Below are positions 9,999-22,100 of a stretch of DNA of 64,000 nt, piece by piece. This stretch comes from Hysterangium stoloniferum (taxonomy: Eukaryota > Basidiomycota > Agaricomycetes > Hysterangiales > Hysterangiaceae), in the NCBI GenBank assembly GCA_015178975.1, contig WHVD01000221.1:1-64000 (forward strand), in the 5' to 3' direction. A program made the translations under genes and the position numbers. The notes beneath the pieces were generated by a model. That model saw only the letters and a program-made list of their open reading frames with translations. It had not been told where the DNA came from and made no database searches. Within the stretch, counting starts at the first letter, position 1, and the number at the start of each line of letters is the position of its first letter.

Positions 9999-12900
9999 CT
10001 AAGTCCTTATACCCATTCCATCGCGGCAAAATTGAACCTTGGGAGTAGATAGAGGCTTGGTTAGAATATCTGCAATTTGTTCTGCAGTAGGAATATAGGA
10101 AGGAGCAATACACTTGGCATTTACAGCATCCCTAAGCCAATAGTAGCGCAGGTCAAGATGTTTCATCCTTCCATGATGCTCAGGGTTCTTAGCAACACTG
10201 ATGGCAGACTGGTTGTCAATGTGTAGAGTGGAGGGTTGATCAACTTGGTAGCCAAATTCACCTAGGATTTGCCGCATCCAGGCAATCTCCTTGCCAGCTT
10301 CTACAGCAGAGACAAATTCTGCTTCAGTTGTAGAAAGTGTAACAATACTTTGTAGTTTACTACTCCAGCCAATAGCACCTCCAGCCATCATAGTTACATA
10401 ACCACCAGTGGATCTTCCAGAATCAATGCAATCACCATGAGCAGCATCAGTGTATGTGGTGAATAATTCAGAGCCACATTTACCAGAGTAATGCAACTTG
10501 TATTCCAGTGTACCTTTTAGGTATCTGAACAAGTGCTTCACTGCTGTCCAATGCTTTGGTCCAGGATTCCCATTAAAACGTGCCAAGTAGGACACAGTAT
10601 AAGCAATATCTGGACGGGTCATACATAGTAGCCAGGTATTGTAAAGACCCAACAGCACTGAGATAAGGAACACTACGCATGAAATCCACCTCTGCAGCAT
10701 TCTCAGGACCCATTTCTTTGGAAAGAGATGTACCAGGTGTCATAGGTGTGAGAACTGGATGACAATCAGACATTTTATAACGCTCAAGCATGTTGAGAAT
10801 AAACTGTCGCTGATCAAGAGTAAGGAGTCGCTTAGAGCGATCTCTGCTAACTCCCACACCAAGTAAATAAACAGTGGATCCAAGATCACGGCATTTGAAA
10901 TGCAGGGACAATTGCTTGACAGCTTTGTCAATGGCAAGAGTGGACTTGGATGCAAATGTAATATCATCAATGTAAATGGGTACAAAGATCTTCACCTCTC
11001 CATTTGAATAAATGTAAACAGAGGTATCAGATTCAATTCGTTTGAACTCCATTTCAGTAAGTGCACCATGTAACTTGATGTTCCATTGACGAGATCCCTG
11101 CTTGAGACCATAAAGTGATTTCAAGAGTCTGAGAACCTTATTAGGACCTCCTTGATGGAAGCCTTCAGGTTGTCTCATATAGATTGTCTCATCAAGGTCA
11201 CCATGGGTGAAAGCAGCAGAAATGTCAACAGAGCGCAAGTCCATGTCTTCAATGGCAGCTAGGGCCAGAATCAAACGCAGAGTTGCAGGTCTAAAAGTAG
11301 GTGCAAACACTTCATTGTAGTCAATGCCAGGACGTTGTGAGTATCCTTTGGCAACAAGACGAGCTTTATAACGCTCAATTGTGCCATCTGCATTGTGTTT
11401 GACTTTAAACACCCAACCAGAACCAATTGCCTTTGCACCAACTGGGAGGTCAACAAGTTCCCATGTCTTGTTCTCTACCAGTGTATTATACTCTGCATTT
11501 ATAGCTTCTTGCCATTTATCTGCATCATCACCTTTCATAGCCTGCTTGTAGTTTTGTGGATCAGCAGTTGAAGCTGTTCCAACAAACTGTACTTCCTCAT
11601 AATCAATGTCCTCATCATCATCTTCAGCTAGAGCTGGAGCTGGTTGTACCTTCCACCATTCACCAGGTTGCTTTGGAACACGCTGAGAGCGACGAAGCTG
11701 TGGTTCTGGTGCAGGTGGAGGAGGTAGTTGAATGGGTTCAGGAAGTGCAGGAATCTGAGCAGGAGGTGCAGGAATCTGAACAGGAGGTGCAGGAATATAA
11801 GCAGGAGGTGCAGGAATATGAGTAGGAGGGACAGAAATATCATTATCCCCCTCTACTTCTGGCACAAATAAAGGAATGTCAGAGTTTGGTATATTTGGGA
11901 AAAGCCTAATATTAGGCATTGGTCCAGTAGTAGATAGACCAGGAAAGTGGCGTTCATCAAATACAGCCCGTTCAGAGATGATAAACTTCTTTGTAATAGG
12001 GTTGTAGAATTGCCAACCTTTGTATCCCACAGGATAGCCTAGAAAGAGGCATTTCTCCATGTGTGACTGAAGTGACTTCCTTTTGTCCTTTTGAATGTAA
12101 ACATAGGCAGTACACCCCCACACTCGCAAGTTGCTCACATCTGGTTTCTGCTTGTACCATTGCTCGTAGGGTGTAGTTTTAGGCAATGGTGCAGTAGGCA
12201 GACGATTCCATACATAGACATAAGATGTCACAGCATGGTTCCAGAAAGAAGCAGGGATACACGCCTCATGCATCATGGCAGTGACATGATCAGCCATAGT
12301 GCGATTGGCTCTTTCTGCAACTCCATTCTGTTGAGGGCGATTGCGAGTAGTATGGCGGCGTACTATTCCACATTCATCTGTAAACTTGATAAAGGCATTT
12401 GACATATACTCCCCCCCTTTGTCATCCTGCAGAGCTTTGACCTTGCAACCCAGAAGATTCTCAGCATAAGCTTTGTATCTCCTGAATGCTTCAAATGCAT
12501 CACTCTTCCGTTTCAAGAACAGAACAGCTCGCAACTTGGTGCAATCATCAATGAAGGTTATCCAGTAGTGATAACCCTCAGTTGTTTGCACAGGAAGTGG
12601 TCCATGTAGATCACTATGAATAAGCTCAAGTGGTGTCTGAGATTGACTTGGTGAGGTAGGAAATGGATTGGCAGTCATTTTGCCAGCAAGGCAAGGTTCA
12701 CAGATAGGATCAGGTTGTTCCTTTGAGTCAAGGTTTAAGCCAACCACCAATCCTTCTCTGATCATCTTCTGGACATCAGCATAGCTGTGGTGTCCAAGAC
12801 GGCGATGCCAGAGATTGATATCAAAGGGAAGGGTGGAGACAGCACCAGCTTGCTCAATAATAGGTGCAGTGGCACCATTGAGGATACCTGCATTCTGTGC

Positions 12901-14130
12901 AGTAACTCTGGCTGTAAACATAGTCTGGCCAGAGAGTTTGAAATGCATTGTTGTTCGATCAATGTGTATGAGTAGTCCTTTGTGCCTTGTGAGATAAAGA
13001 CAAGACAGTAGGTTACTGCGCAGTTGTGGTACATGCAAAACTCTTGTAAGCTCCACAGATCGCGATTTCCTTCCATTTATAACTGGGTTGAATACCACAG
13101 AACCAACTCCTGCAGAGTAGATAACAGTGTGATCTGCTAACTTGATTGGGACACATAATGGTGTGTAGTTACGCAGCCAATGACTATGAGGAGTCATATG
13201 ACTACTAGCACCTGTATCAGCAAGCCAATCATAGTCAGAACCATTCTGCAGGGTGGAGGAATCGGATGAGGAGAAAGCAAGTGCATTTCCAGTATATTCA
13301 ACATTGTTCTGAGACATTGTCTTCTGAGGCCTATTTGGCTTCTTCTTCCCTTTAGCACGATTGGTAAGGACACTCTCCTGTGCTTCCTGCTGCTTCTTAA
13401 TGAAGCGATGACACTTGTCCATAGTATGGTTGGTCATAGAGCAGAAAGTACATTTGAGAAATGCAGTGGATGCATTGCCCTTTACAGTAAGTGCAGATGC
13501 AACTGCAGGAGCTTGTGAAGCCCGATGACGGCGTTGTGACTCTTCTGTGACAAAAGCTTGTTGGATAGTAGCCTTGTCCAGCTTGTCCATCAGAAGGAGA
13601 GAAGAGGCAAAGTTGTCAAACTGCTCAGGAAGTGCCCTGATCATTGCCATTGATGCAAGTTCCTCATCAAGTTTGGCAAGATCAAAATTCAATGGGCGCA
13701 GATCCTGGATGGCACGGATGGCTAGATCCACCCGATTCATCAGAGTTTGCAAATTCTCATTCTCTTCCTTTCTGATGGAGAAGAGATCATCATACGCATT
13801 GAAGCGCATGCCAGGGCGCTTCTGCAAGTGTACATCACACAGACTGGTCCACATCTTGACCGGATCACCCTCAATCCCTTTAAGATGAATCTTTTGATCA
13901 TCCTCAACACTCAAGTACATCCAACCTGCTGCTTTGTCTAACTTGAGAGCCCAAGCATCAAATGCAGTTTGCTGAGCCTCTGTGGGAGATGAGGATAGTG
14001 CAGGTGCAATGGAGGTGGCCTCAACAATGCGCCAGACACCCTGGGCACGAAGCCAAGCCTGCATCTCACCAGACCAGGTGTTGTAGTTATGAGAGTTGAG
14101 TTTAGGGAATTGGGGGATGGAAGATGACAT
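9999..14130 (-). pseudogene. Copia-A gag-pol polyprotein, one 4-bp insertion
   Basis: Single polyprotein: Gag with zinc knuckle (CTFCSMTNHTMDKC), protease (DWLADTGASSHM), integrase (HRRLGHH and CEPC zinc site, then D, D, E), a linker with IPAPPA-like repeats, reverse transcriptase (VDISAAF, YIDD) and RNase H (TDAAHGD, STTEAEF, HIDNQSA). About 1,380 codons is the usual copia length. The start is the second methionine (MSSSIPQFP), shared with other copies. A 4-bp insertion near 10621-10624, absent from every sibling, shifts the frame between reverse transcriptase and RNase H. The rest is open. Confidence 0.92.
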
Positions 14131-14372
14131 TGTAGTATACACAGAGCAAACTCGCAAAGAAGTTCAGAAAAAAGGTATTTAACTCGAGGTCCAGACGGTA
14201 GTCTCGAGGGAAACTCAGCCTTAGTGGCGTACAAGTTCCTCCCTACTAGCAACAGCAATAAGGCTGGGCCTGGCAGGGGAATATAAAAGTATAGGCTGAA
14301 ACTTACTCAAAAGAAGCGAGTTTGCAAAACGTTATACTGTACTAGAGCGCTTAGAGCGCGGGGCCCATAACC

Positions 14373-14759
14373 TGTTAAAAGTGACCTGTGACTTACTGTG
14401 ACACGTGACACACACAAGTCTGAGGAAAGTTGTTGCTATTCAGGTCACTAACTACAAGCTTATATATGTTATACATCAGTAGACTTGTCAGCTGTCATAA
14501 GTGACAGCTGGTTGACAGCTGGTTGACAGCTGTCATAAGTGACAGCTGGTTGACAGCTGGTTGACAGCTGTCATAAGTGACAGCTGATTGACAGCTTGAA
14601 TGGAAACTGACAGCTGATTGACAGCTGGAATACAAAGTGACAGCTGATTGACAGCTGTCATGGGAAATGAACTGGGAATACCCTGGAACATGCTGGAAGC
14701 TTCTAGAAGGTTCTAGAAGGTTCCAGAAGGTTTTGGAGACAGTGGAGGCAGTTTTAACA
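14373..14759 (-). repeat. Copia-A 5' LTR, 387-bp long form
   Basis: Same ends as other Copia-A LTRs but with an extra 38-bp unit of the gacagctggttgacagct array near 14535-14580. The heat-shock element is at 14696-14728. It is followed at 14760-14764 by the TSD aatac. Confidence 0.92.
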
Positions 14760-15531
14760 AATACATGTCAAATGCTTTCATCAAGTTTACAGATGAATGT
14801 GGAATAGCACGCCGTCATACTACTCGCAATCGCCCTCAACAGAATGGAGTTGCAGAACGAGCCAATCGTACCTTGGCTGATCATGTCACTGCCATGATGC
14901 ATGAAGCGCGTATGCCTGCCTCATTCTGGAATCATGCTGTGGCATCTTATGTCTATGTATGGAATCGTCTGCCTACTGCACCATTGCCTAAAACTACACC
15001 CTATGAGCAATGGTACAAGCAGAAACCAGATGTGAGCAACTTGCGAGTGTGGGGGTGTACTGCCTATGTTTACATTCAAAAGGACAAAAGGAAGTCACTT
15101 CAGTCACACATGGAGAAATGCCTCTTTCTAGGCTATCCTGTGGGATACAAAGGTTGGCAATTCTACAACCCTGTTACAAAGAAGTTTATCATCTCTGAAC
15201 GGGCTGTATTTGATGAATGCCACTTTCCTGGTCTATCTACTACTGGACCAATGCCTAATATTAGGCTTTTCCCAAATATACCAAACTCTGACATTCCCTT
15301 ATTTGTGCCAGACGTAGAGGGGGATAATGATATTTCTGTCCCTTCTACTCATATTCCTGCACCTCCTGCTTATATTCCTGCACCTCCTGTTCAGATTCCT
15401 GCACCTCCTGCTCAGATTCCTGCACTTCCTGAACCCATTCAACTACCTCCTCCACCTGCACCAGAACCACAGCTTCGTCGCTCTCAGCGTGTTCCAAAGC
15501 AACCTGGTGAATGGTGGAAGGTACAACCAGC

Positions 15532-15782
15532 TGTTAAAGGCATAGAAAAGAATTGACCCAGCCTGGGATTGAACCAAGGACCTCCTGGCTTTATATGCAG
15601 GTGCTCTTAACCACTGAGCTACTGGACCTATAGTCTAGTATTATATGATGGATTATATATACATATATATAAGGACTTATGATGCCAACTTGTGCTCTTA
15701 TAACAGCTTATATAACTGATGGCAAACCTGGGTCTTATAACAGTCTGTCACATATAGATATTGTATTTTCCCATTTCTAACA
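15532..15782 (-). repeat. TRIM-B solo LTR
   Basis: 251-bp LTR with TSD ccagc at 15527-15531 and 15783-15787, so it is an insertion that later collapsed to a solo LTR. The tRNA-like unit is at 15555-15628. Confidence 0.92.
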
Positions 15783-16990
15783 CCAGCTCCAGCTCTAGCT
15801 GAAGATGATGATGAAGACATTGATTATGAGGAAGTACAGTTTGTTGGAACAGCTTCAACTGCTGATCCACAAAACTACAAGCAGGCTATGAAAGGTGATG
15901 ATGCAGATAAATGGCAAGAGGCTATCAATGCAGAGTACAATACACTGGTAGAAAACAAGACATGGGAACTTGTTGACCTCCCAGTTGGTGCAAAGGCAAT
16001 TGGTTCTGGTTGGGTGTTTAAAGTCAAACACAATGCAGATGGCACAATTGAGCGTTATAAAGCTCGTCTTGTTGCCAAAGGATACTCACAACGTCCTGGC
16101 ATTGACTACAATGAAGTGTTTGCACCTACTTTTAGACCTGCCACTCTGCGTTTGATTCTGGCCCTAGCTGCCATTGAAGACATGGACTTGCGCTCTGTTG
16201 ACATTTCTGCTGCTTTCACCCATGGTGACCTTGATGAGACAATCTATATGAGACAACCTGAAGGCTTCCATCAAGGAGGTCCTAATAAGGTTCTCAGACT
16301 CTTGAAATCACTTTATGGTCTCAAGCAGGGATCTCGTCAATGGAACATCAAGTTACATGGTGCACTTACTGAAATGGAGTTCAAACGAATTGAATCTGAT
16401 ACCTCTGTTTACATTTATTCAAATGGAGAGGTGAAGATCTTTGTACCCATTTACATTGATGATATTACATTTGCATCCAAGTCCACTCTTGCCATTGACA
16501 AAGCTGTCAAGCAATTGTCCCTGCATTTCAAATGCCGTGATCTTGGATCCACTGTTTATTTACTTGGTGTGGGAGTTGGCAGAGATCGCTCTAAGCGACT
16601 CCTTACTCTTGATCAGCGACAGTTTATTCTCAACATGCTTGAGCGTTATAACATGTCTGACTGTCATCCAGTTCTCACACCTATGACACCTGGTACATCT
16701 CTTTCCAAAGAAATGGGTCCTGAGAATGCTGCAGAGGTGGATTTCATGCGTAGTGTTCCTTATCTCAGTGCTGTTGGGTCTTTACAATACCTGGCTACTA
16801 TGACCCGTCCAGATATTGCTTATACTGTGTCCTACTTGGCACGTTTTAATGGGAATCCTGGACCAAAGCATTGGACAGCAGTGAAGCACTTGTTCAGATA
16901 CCTAAAAGGTACACTGGAATACAAGTTGCATTACTCTGGTAAATGTGGCTCTGAATTATTCACCACATACACTGATGCTGCTCATGGTGA

Positions 16991-17339
16991 TGTTAAAAGT
17001 GACCTGTGACTTACTGTGACACGTGACACACACAAGTCTGAGGAAAGTTGTTACTATTCAGGTCACTAACTACAAGCTTATATATGTTATACATCAGTAG
17101 GCTTGTCAGCTGTCATAAGTGACAGCTGGTTGACAGCTGGTTGACAGCTGTCATAAGTGACAGCTGATTGACAGCTTGAATGGAAACTGACAGCTGATTG
17201 ACAGCTGGAATACAAAGTGACAGCTGATGGACAGCTGTCATGGAAAATGAACTGGGAATACCCTGGAGCATGCTGGAAGCTTCTAGAAGGTTCTAGAAGG
17301 TTCCAGAAGGTTTTGGAGACAGTGGAGGCAGTTTTAACA
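16991..17339 (-). repeat. Copia-A solo LTR
   Basis: 349-bp LTR inserted antisense in the RNase H part of the host copy, with TSD ggtga at 16986-16990 and 17340-17344. The heat-shock element is at 17276-17308. No internal sequence remains, as expected after LTR-LTR recombination. Confidence 0.93.
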
Positions 17340-17878
17340 GGTGATTGCATTGATTCTGGAAGATCCACTGGTGGTTATGTAACTATGATGGCTGGAGGTG
17401 CTATTGGCTGGAGTAGTAAACTGCAAAGTATTGTCACACTTTCTACAACTGAAGCAGAATTTGTCTCTGCTGTAGAAGCTGGCAAGGAGATTGCCTGGAT
17501 GCGGCAAATCCTAGGTGAATTTGGCTACCAAGTTGATCAACCCTCCACTCTACACATTGACAACCAGTCTGCCATCAGTGTTGCTAAGAACCCTGAGCAT
17601 CATGGAAGGATGAAACATCTTGACCTGCGCTACTATTGGCTTAGGGATGCTGTAAATGCCAAGTGTATTGCTCCTTCCTATATTCCTACTGCAGAACAAA
17701 TTGCAGATATTCTAACCAAGCCTCTATCTACTCCCAAGGTTCAATTTTGCCGTGATGGAATGGGTATAAGGACTTAGTTTCTTGTTTTCTTTCTTACTCT
17801 CTGTAGTTTAGCAAAGTCTCTCTCTCTGTCTCTCTCTCTGTTTCTTTTTCTTTGGAGACATGTGAGATCAGGGGGGTC

Positions 17879-18227
17879 TGTTAAAACTGCCTCCACTGTC
17901 TCCAAAACCTTCTGGAACCTTCTAGAACCTTCTAGAAGCTTCCAGCATGCTCCAGGGTATTCCCAGTTCATTTTCCATGACAGCTGTCCATCAGCTGTCA
18001 CTTTGTATTCCAGCTGTCAATCAGCTGTCAGTTTCCATTCAAGCTGTCAATCAGCTGTCACTTATGACAGCTGTCAACCAGCTGTCAACCAGCTGTCACT
18101 TATGACAGCTGACAAGCCTACTGATGTATAACATATATAAGCTTGTAGTTAGTGACCTGAATAGTAACAACTTTCCTCAGACTTGTGTGTGTCACGTGTC
18201 ACAGTAAGTCACAGGTCACTTTTAACA
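17879..18227 (+). repeat. Copia-A 3' LTR of the host copy
   Basis: 349-bp LTR directly after the polypurine tract. The heat-shock element is at 17910-17942. It ends inside the integrase of a second copia family. The flank attca (18228-18232) is the presumed TSD, with its partner outside the window. Confidence 0.92.
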
Positions 18228-18615
18228 ATTCAGCCATAATTGAAGTAGCCCCTTCTTCCAATGTTCTGTTGAAGCGTTCAGCAACCCCATTCTGATGTGG
18301 TTCATTCCGCACAGTATGCTGCCGGCTGATGCCAGCAGTGGAAAGGAAGGTATCAAACTCCTTAGACATATATTCTCCACCCTTGTCATCTCTGAATATC
18401 TTGATCTTCTGACCAAGCAAGTTCTCCACTTTAGCCTTATATTGCTTAAATGCCTGAAAGGCATCACTCTTATTTTTGAGTAATGCAATCGAAGCATAGC
18501 GTGAGGCATCATCAATGAAAGTGATCCAGTAGCGAAACCCTTCCACAGTTTGTGTAGGCAAGGGACCATGAACATCACTGTGAATGAGTGCAAGTGGTTT
18601 AGTATAGCGTGTTGT
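18228..18615 (-). pseudogene. Integrase fragment of a second copia family
   Basis: Reads IHSDVHGPLPTQTVEG, then the TFIDDAS, DDKGGEYM and NGVAERFNRT motifs, which is the DDE integrase core of a Ty1/copia element. It is clearly diverged from Copia-A in both protein and DNA. The fragment is cut on the left by the Copia-A host copy and on the right by a TRIM-B element. Confidence 0.88.
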
Positions 18616-19186
18616 TGTTAGAAATGGGAAAATACAATATCTATATGTGACAGACTGTTATAAGACCCAGGCTTGCCATCAGTTATATAAACTGTTATAA
18701 GAGCACAAGTTGGCATCATAAGTCCTTGTATATATGTATATATAATCCATCATATAATACTAGACTATAGGTCCAGTAGCTCAGTGGTTAAGAGCACCTG
18801 CATATAAAGCCAGGAGGTCCTTGGTTCAATCCCAGGCTGGGTCAATTCTTTTCTATGCCTTTAACAGGTTATGGGCCCCGTTCAGCTTCATCTGCTGCGT
18901 AGGGTATAGACTAGATATTGATTTCAGGGGAAGTGTTAGAAATGGGAAAAAATACAATATCTATATGTGACAGACTGTTATAAGACCCAGGCTTGCCATC
19001 AGTTATATAAACTGTTATAAGAGCACAAGTTGGCATCACAAGTCCTTATATATATGTATATATAATCCATCATATAATACTAGACTATAGGTCCAGTAGC
19101 TCAGTGGTTAAGAGCACCTGCATATAAAGCCAGGAGGTCCTTGGTTCAATCCCAGGCTGGGTCAATTCTTTTCTATGCCTTTAACA
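18616..19186 (+). mobile_element. TRIM-B, complete, plus strand, at a chimeric junction
   Basis: 571-bp element with LTRs at 18616-18866 and 18934-19186 and a 67-bp interior with the primer-binding site (18867-18878) and polypurine tract (aggggaag, 18926-18933). The flanks differ (gttgt on the left, atttc on the right) and belong to two different copia families. The element therefore marks a recombination between two TRIM-B insertions. The tRNA-like units are at 18770-18843 and 19090-19163. Confidence 0.92.
18770..18843 (+). ncRNA. tRNA-like unit inside the TRIM-B LTR
   Basis: A 7-bp acceptor stem (GGTCCAG with CTGGGTC), a 4-bp D stem (GCTC with GAGC), a D loop AGTGGTTAA, an anticodon arm with T at the U33 position and one unpaired extra base, a 5-nt variable region and a 5-bp T stem (CTTGG with CCAGG) around TTCAATC. 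The pol III A box (TAGCTCAGTGGTTAAG) and B box (GGTTCAATCC) are intact, and a TTTT terminator lies at 18849-18852. The same unit is in every other TRIM-B LTR: 19090-19163, 20853-20926 (plus), and 5288-5361, 5611-5684, 6649-6722, 6966-7039, 8548-8621, 15555-15628 (minus). Whether it is transcribed is unknown. Confidence 0.8.
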
Positions 19187-19191
19187 ATTTC

Positions 19192-22100
19192 AGTAAGTGC
19201 ACCATGTAACTTGATGTTCCATTGACGAGATCCCTGCTTGAGACCATAAAGTGATTTCAAGAGTCTGAGAACCTTATTAGGACCTCCTTGATGGAAGCCT
19301 TCAGGTTGTCTCATATAGATTGTCTCATCAAGGTCACCATGGGTGAAAGTAGCAGAAATGTCAACAGAGCGCAAGTCCATGTCTTCAATGGCAGCTAGGG
19401 CCAGAATCAAACACAGAGTTGCAGGTCTAAAAGTAGGTGCAAACACTTCATTGTAGTCAATGCCAGGACGTTGTGAGTATCCTTTGGCAACAAGACGAGC
19501 TTTATAATGCTCAATTGTGCCATCTGCATTGTGTTTGACTTTAAACACCCAACCTGAACCAATTGCCTTTGCACCAACTGGAAGATCAACAAGTTCCCAT
19601 GTCTTGTTCTCTACCAGTGTATTATACTCTGCATTGATAGCTTCTTGCCATTTATCTGCATCATCACCTTTCATAGCCTGCTTGTAGTTTTGTGGATCAG
19701 CAGTTGAAGCTGTTCCAACAAACTGTACTTCCTCATAATCAATGTCCTCATCATCATCCTCAGCTAGAGCTGGAGCTGGTTGTACTTTCCACCATTCACC
19801 CGGTTGCTTTGAAACACGCTGAGAGCGACGAAGTGGTGGTTCTGGTGCAGGTGGAGGAGGCAGTTGAATGGGTTCTTCAACCCCAGGAGGAGGCAAAGGT
19901 GGTTCAGGAAGTGCAGGAACATGAGCAGGAGGTATAGGAATATGAGCAGGAGGTGCAGGAATATGAGTAAGAGGAACAGAAATATCATTATCCCCCTGTA
20001 CTTCTGGCACAAATGAAGAAATGTCAGAGTGTGGTGTATTTGGGACAAGCCTGATATTAGGCATTGGTCCAGTAGTAGATAGACCAGGAAAGTGGCGTTC
20101 ATCAAATACAGCCCGTTCAGAGATGATAAACTTCTTTGTAACAGGGTTGTAGAATTGCCAACCTTTGTATCCCACAGGATAGCCTAGAAAGAGGCATTTC
20201 TCCATGTGTGACTGAAGTGACTTCCTTTTGTCCCTTTGAATGTAAACATAGGCAGTATATCCCCATACTCGCAAGTTGCTTACATCTGGTTTCTGCTTGT
20301 ACCATTGCTCATAGGGTGTAGTTTTAGGTAATGGTGCCGTAGGCAGACGGTTCCAGACATAAACATAAGATGTCACAGCATGGTTCCAGAAAGAAGCAGG
20401 CATACGTGCCTCATGCATCATGGCAGTGACATGATCAGCCATAGTGCGATTGGCTCTTTCTGCAACTCCATTCTGTTGAGGGCGATTGCGAGTAGTATGG
20501 CGGCGTACTATTCCACATTCATCTGTAAACTTGATAAAGGCATTTGACATATACTCCCCCCCTTTGTCATCCTGCAGAGCTTTGACCTTGCAACCGAGAA
20601 GATTCTCAGCATAAGCTTTGTATCTCCTGAATGCTTCAAATGCATCACTCTTCCGTTTCAAGAACAGAATAGCTCGCAACTTGGTGCAATCATCAATATG
20701 TTAGAAATGGGAAAATACAATATCTATATGTGATAGACTGTTATAAGACCCAGGTTTGCCATCAGTTATATAAACTGTTATAAGAGCACAAGTTGGCATC
20801 ACAAGTCCTTATATATATGTATATATAATCCATCATATAATACTAGACTATAGGTCCAGTAGCTCAGTGGTTAAGAGCACCTGTATATAAAGCCAGGAGG
20901 TCCTTGGTTCAATCCCAGGCTGGGTCAATTCTTTTCTATGCCTTTAACACAATAAAGGTTATCCAGTAGTGATAACCCTCAGTTGTTTGCACAGGAAGTG
21001 GTCCATGTAGATCACTATGAATAAGTTCAAGTGGTGTCTGAGAATGACTTGGTGAGATAGGGAATGGACTAGCAGTCATTTTGCCAGCAAGGCAAGGTTC
21101 ACAGATAGGATCAGGCTGTTCCTTTGAGTCAAGGTTTAAGCCAACCACCAATCCTTCTCTGATCATCTTCTGGACATCAGCATAGCTGTGGTGTCCAAGA
21201 CGGCGATGCCAGAGATTGATATCAAAGGGAAGGGTGGAGACAGCACCAGCTTGCTCAATAATAGGTGCAGTGACACCATTGAGGATACCTGCATTCTGTG
21301 CAGTAACTCTGGCTGTAAACATAGTCTGTCCAGAGTGTTTGAAATGCATTGTTGTTCGATCAATGTGTATGAGTAGTCCTTTGTGCCTTGTGAGATAAAG
21401 ACAAGACAGTAGGTTACTGCGCAGTTGTGGTACATGCAAAACTCTTGTAAGCTCCACAGATCGCGATTTCCTTCCATTTATAACTGGGTTGAATACCACA
21501 GAACCAACTCCTGCAGAGTAGATAACAGTGTGATCTGCTAACTTGATTGGGACACATAATGGTGTGTAGTTACGCAGCCAATGACTATGAGGAGTCATAT
21601 GACTACTAGCACCTGTATCAGCAAGCCAATCATAGTCAGAACCATTCTGCAGGGTGGAGGAATCGGATGAGGAGAAAGCAAGTGCATTTCCAGTATATTC
21701 AACATTGTTCTGAGACATTGTCTTCTGAGGCCTATTTGGCTTCTTCTTCCCTTTAGCACGATTGGTAAGGACACTCTCCTGTGCTTCCTGCTGCTTCTTA
21801 ATGAAGCGATGACACTTGTCCATAGTATGGTTGGTCATAGAGCAGAAAGTACATTTGAGAAATGCAGTGGATGCATTGCCCTTTACAGTAAGTGCAGATG
21901 CAACTGCAGGAGCTTGTGAAGCCCGATGACGGTGTTGTGACTCTTCTGTGACAAAAGCTTGTTGGATAGTAGCCTTGTCCAGCTTGTCCATCAGAAGGAG
22001 AGAAGAGGCAAAGTTGTCAAACTGCTCAGGAAGTGCCCTGATCATTGCCATTGATGCAAGTTCCTCATCAAGTTTGGCAAGATCAAAATTCAATGGGCGC

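Larger units (their letters stand above)
4673..14759 (-). mobile_element. 10-kb nested Copia-A complex inserted in the host copy
   Basis: The block is bounded by Copia-A LTRs in minus orientation at 4673-5021 and 14373-14759. It is flanked by matching 5-bp duplications aatac at 4668-4672 and 14760-14764. It contains the 3' part of a minus-strand copy (4673-7259), a plus-strand 5' part (7260-9548) and a near-complete minus-strand copy (9549-14759). This arrangement is best explained by one copy inserting into another, followed by an inversion. Confidence 0.85.
9549..14759 (-). mobile_element. Copia-A, near full length
   Basis: 5.2-kb element with 3' LTR 9549-9897 (349 bp), polypurine tract 9898-9906, gag-pol, primer-binding site 14361-14372 and 5' LTR 14373-14759 (387 bp). 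The 38 extra bases in the 5' LTR are one more unit of its TGACAG/CAGCTG array. This is the best-preserved Copia-A in the window. The outer TSD partners do not belong to one simple insertion, because 9549 is an inversion junction. Confidence 0.88.
3515..17775 (+). pseudogene. Copia-A gag-pol of the host copy, interrupted by nested insertions
   Basis: The reading frame is spread over 3515-4672, 14765-15531, 15788-16990 and 17345-17775. Across these segments the pol frame stays open: integrase, linker, reverse transcriptase with the YIDD motif, and RNase H with the TDAAHGD and STTEAEF motifs, ending at the stop before 17776. The damage is a large gag deletion near the start plus three later insertions: a 10-kb Copia-A complex, a solo TRIM-B LTR and a solo Copia-A LTR. 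All three have intact TSDs, which shows that each is a simple insertion. Confidence 0.85.
14765..17878 (+). mobile_element. Copia-A host copy (plus strand), 3' segment
   Basis: Continues the host copy from integrase (MSNAFIKF) through the linker, reverse transcriptase and RNase H to the polypurine tract (aggggggtc, 17870-17878). It contains a solo TRIM-B LTR (15532-15782) and a solo Copia-A LTR (16991-17339). Removing these and their TSDs leaves an open frame to the stop just before 17778. Confidence 0.9.
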
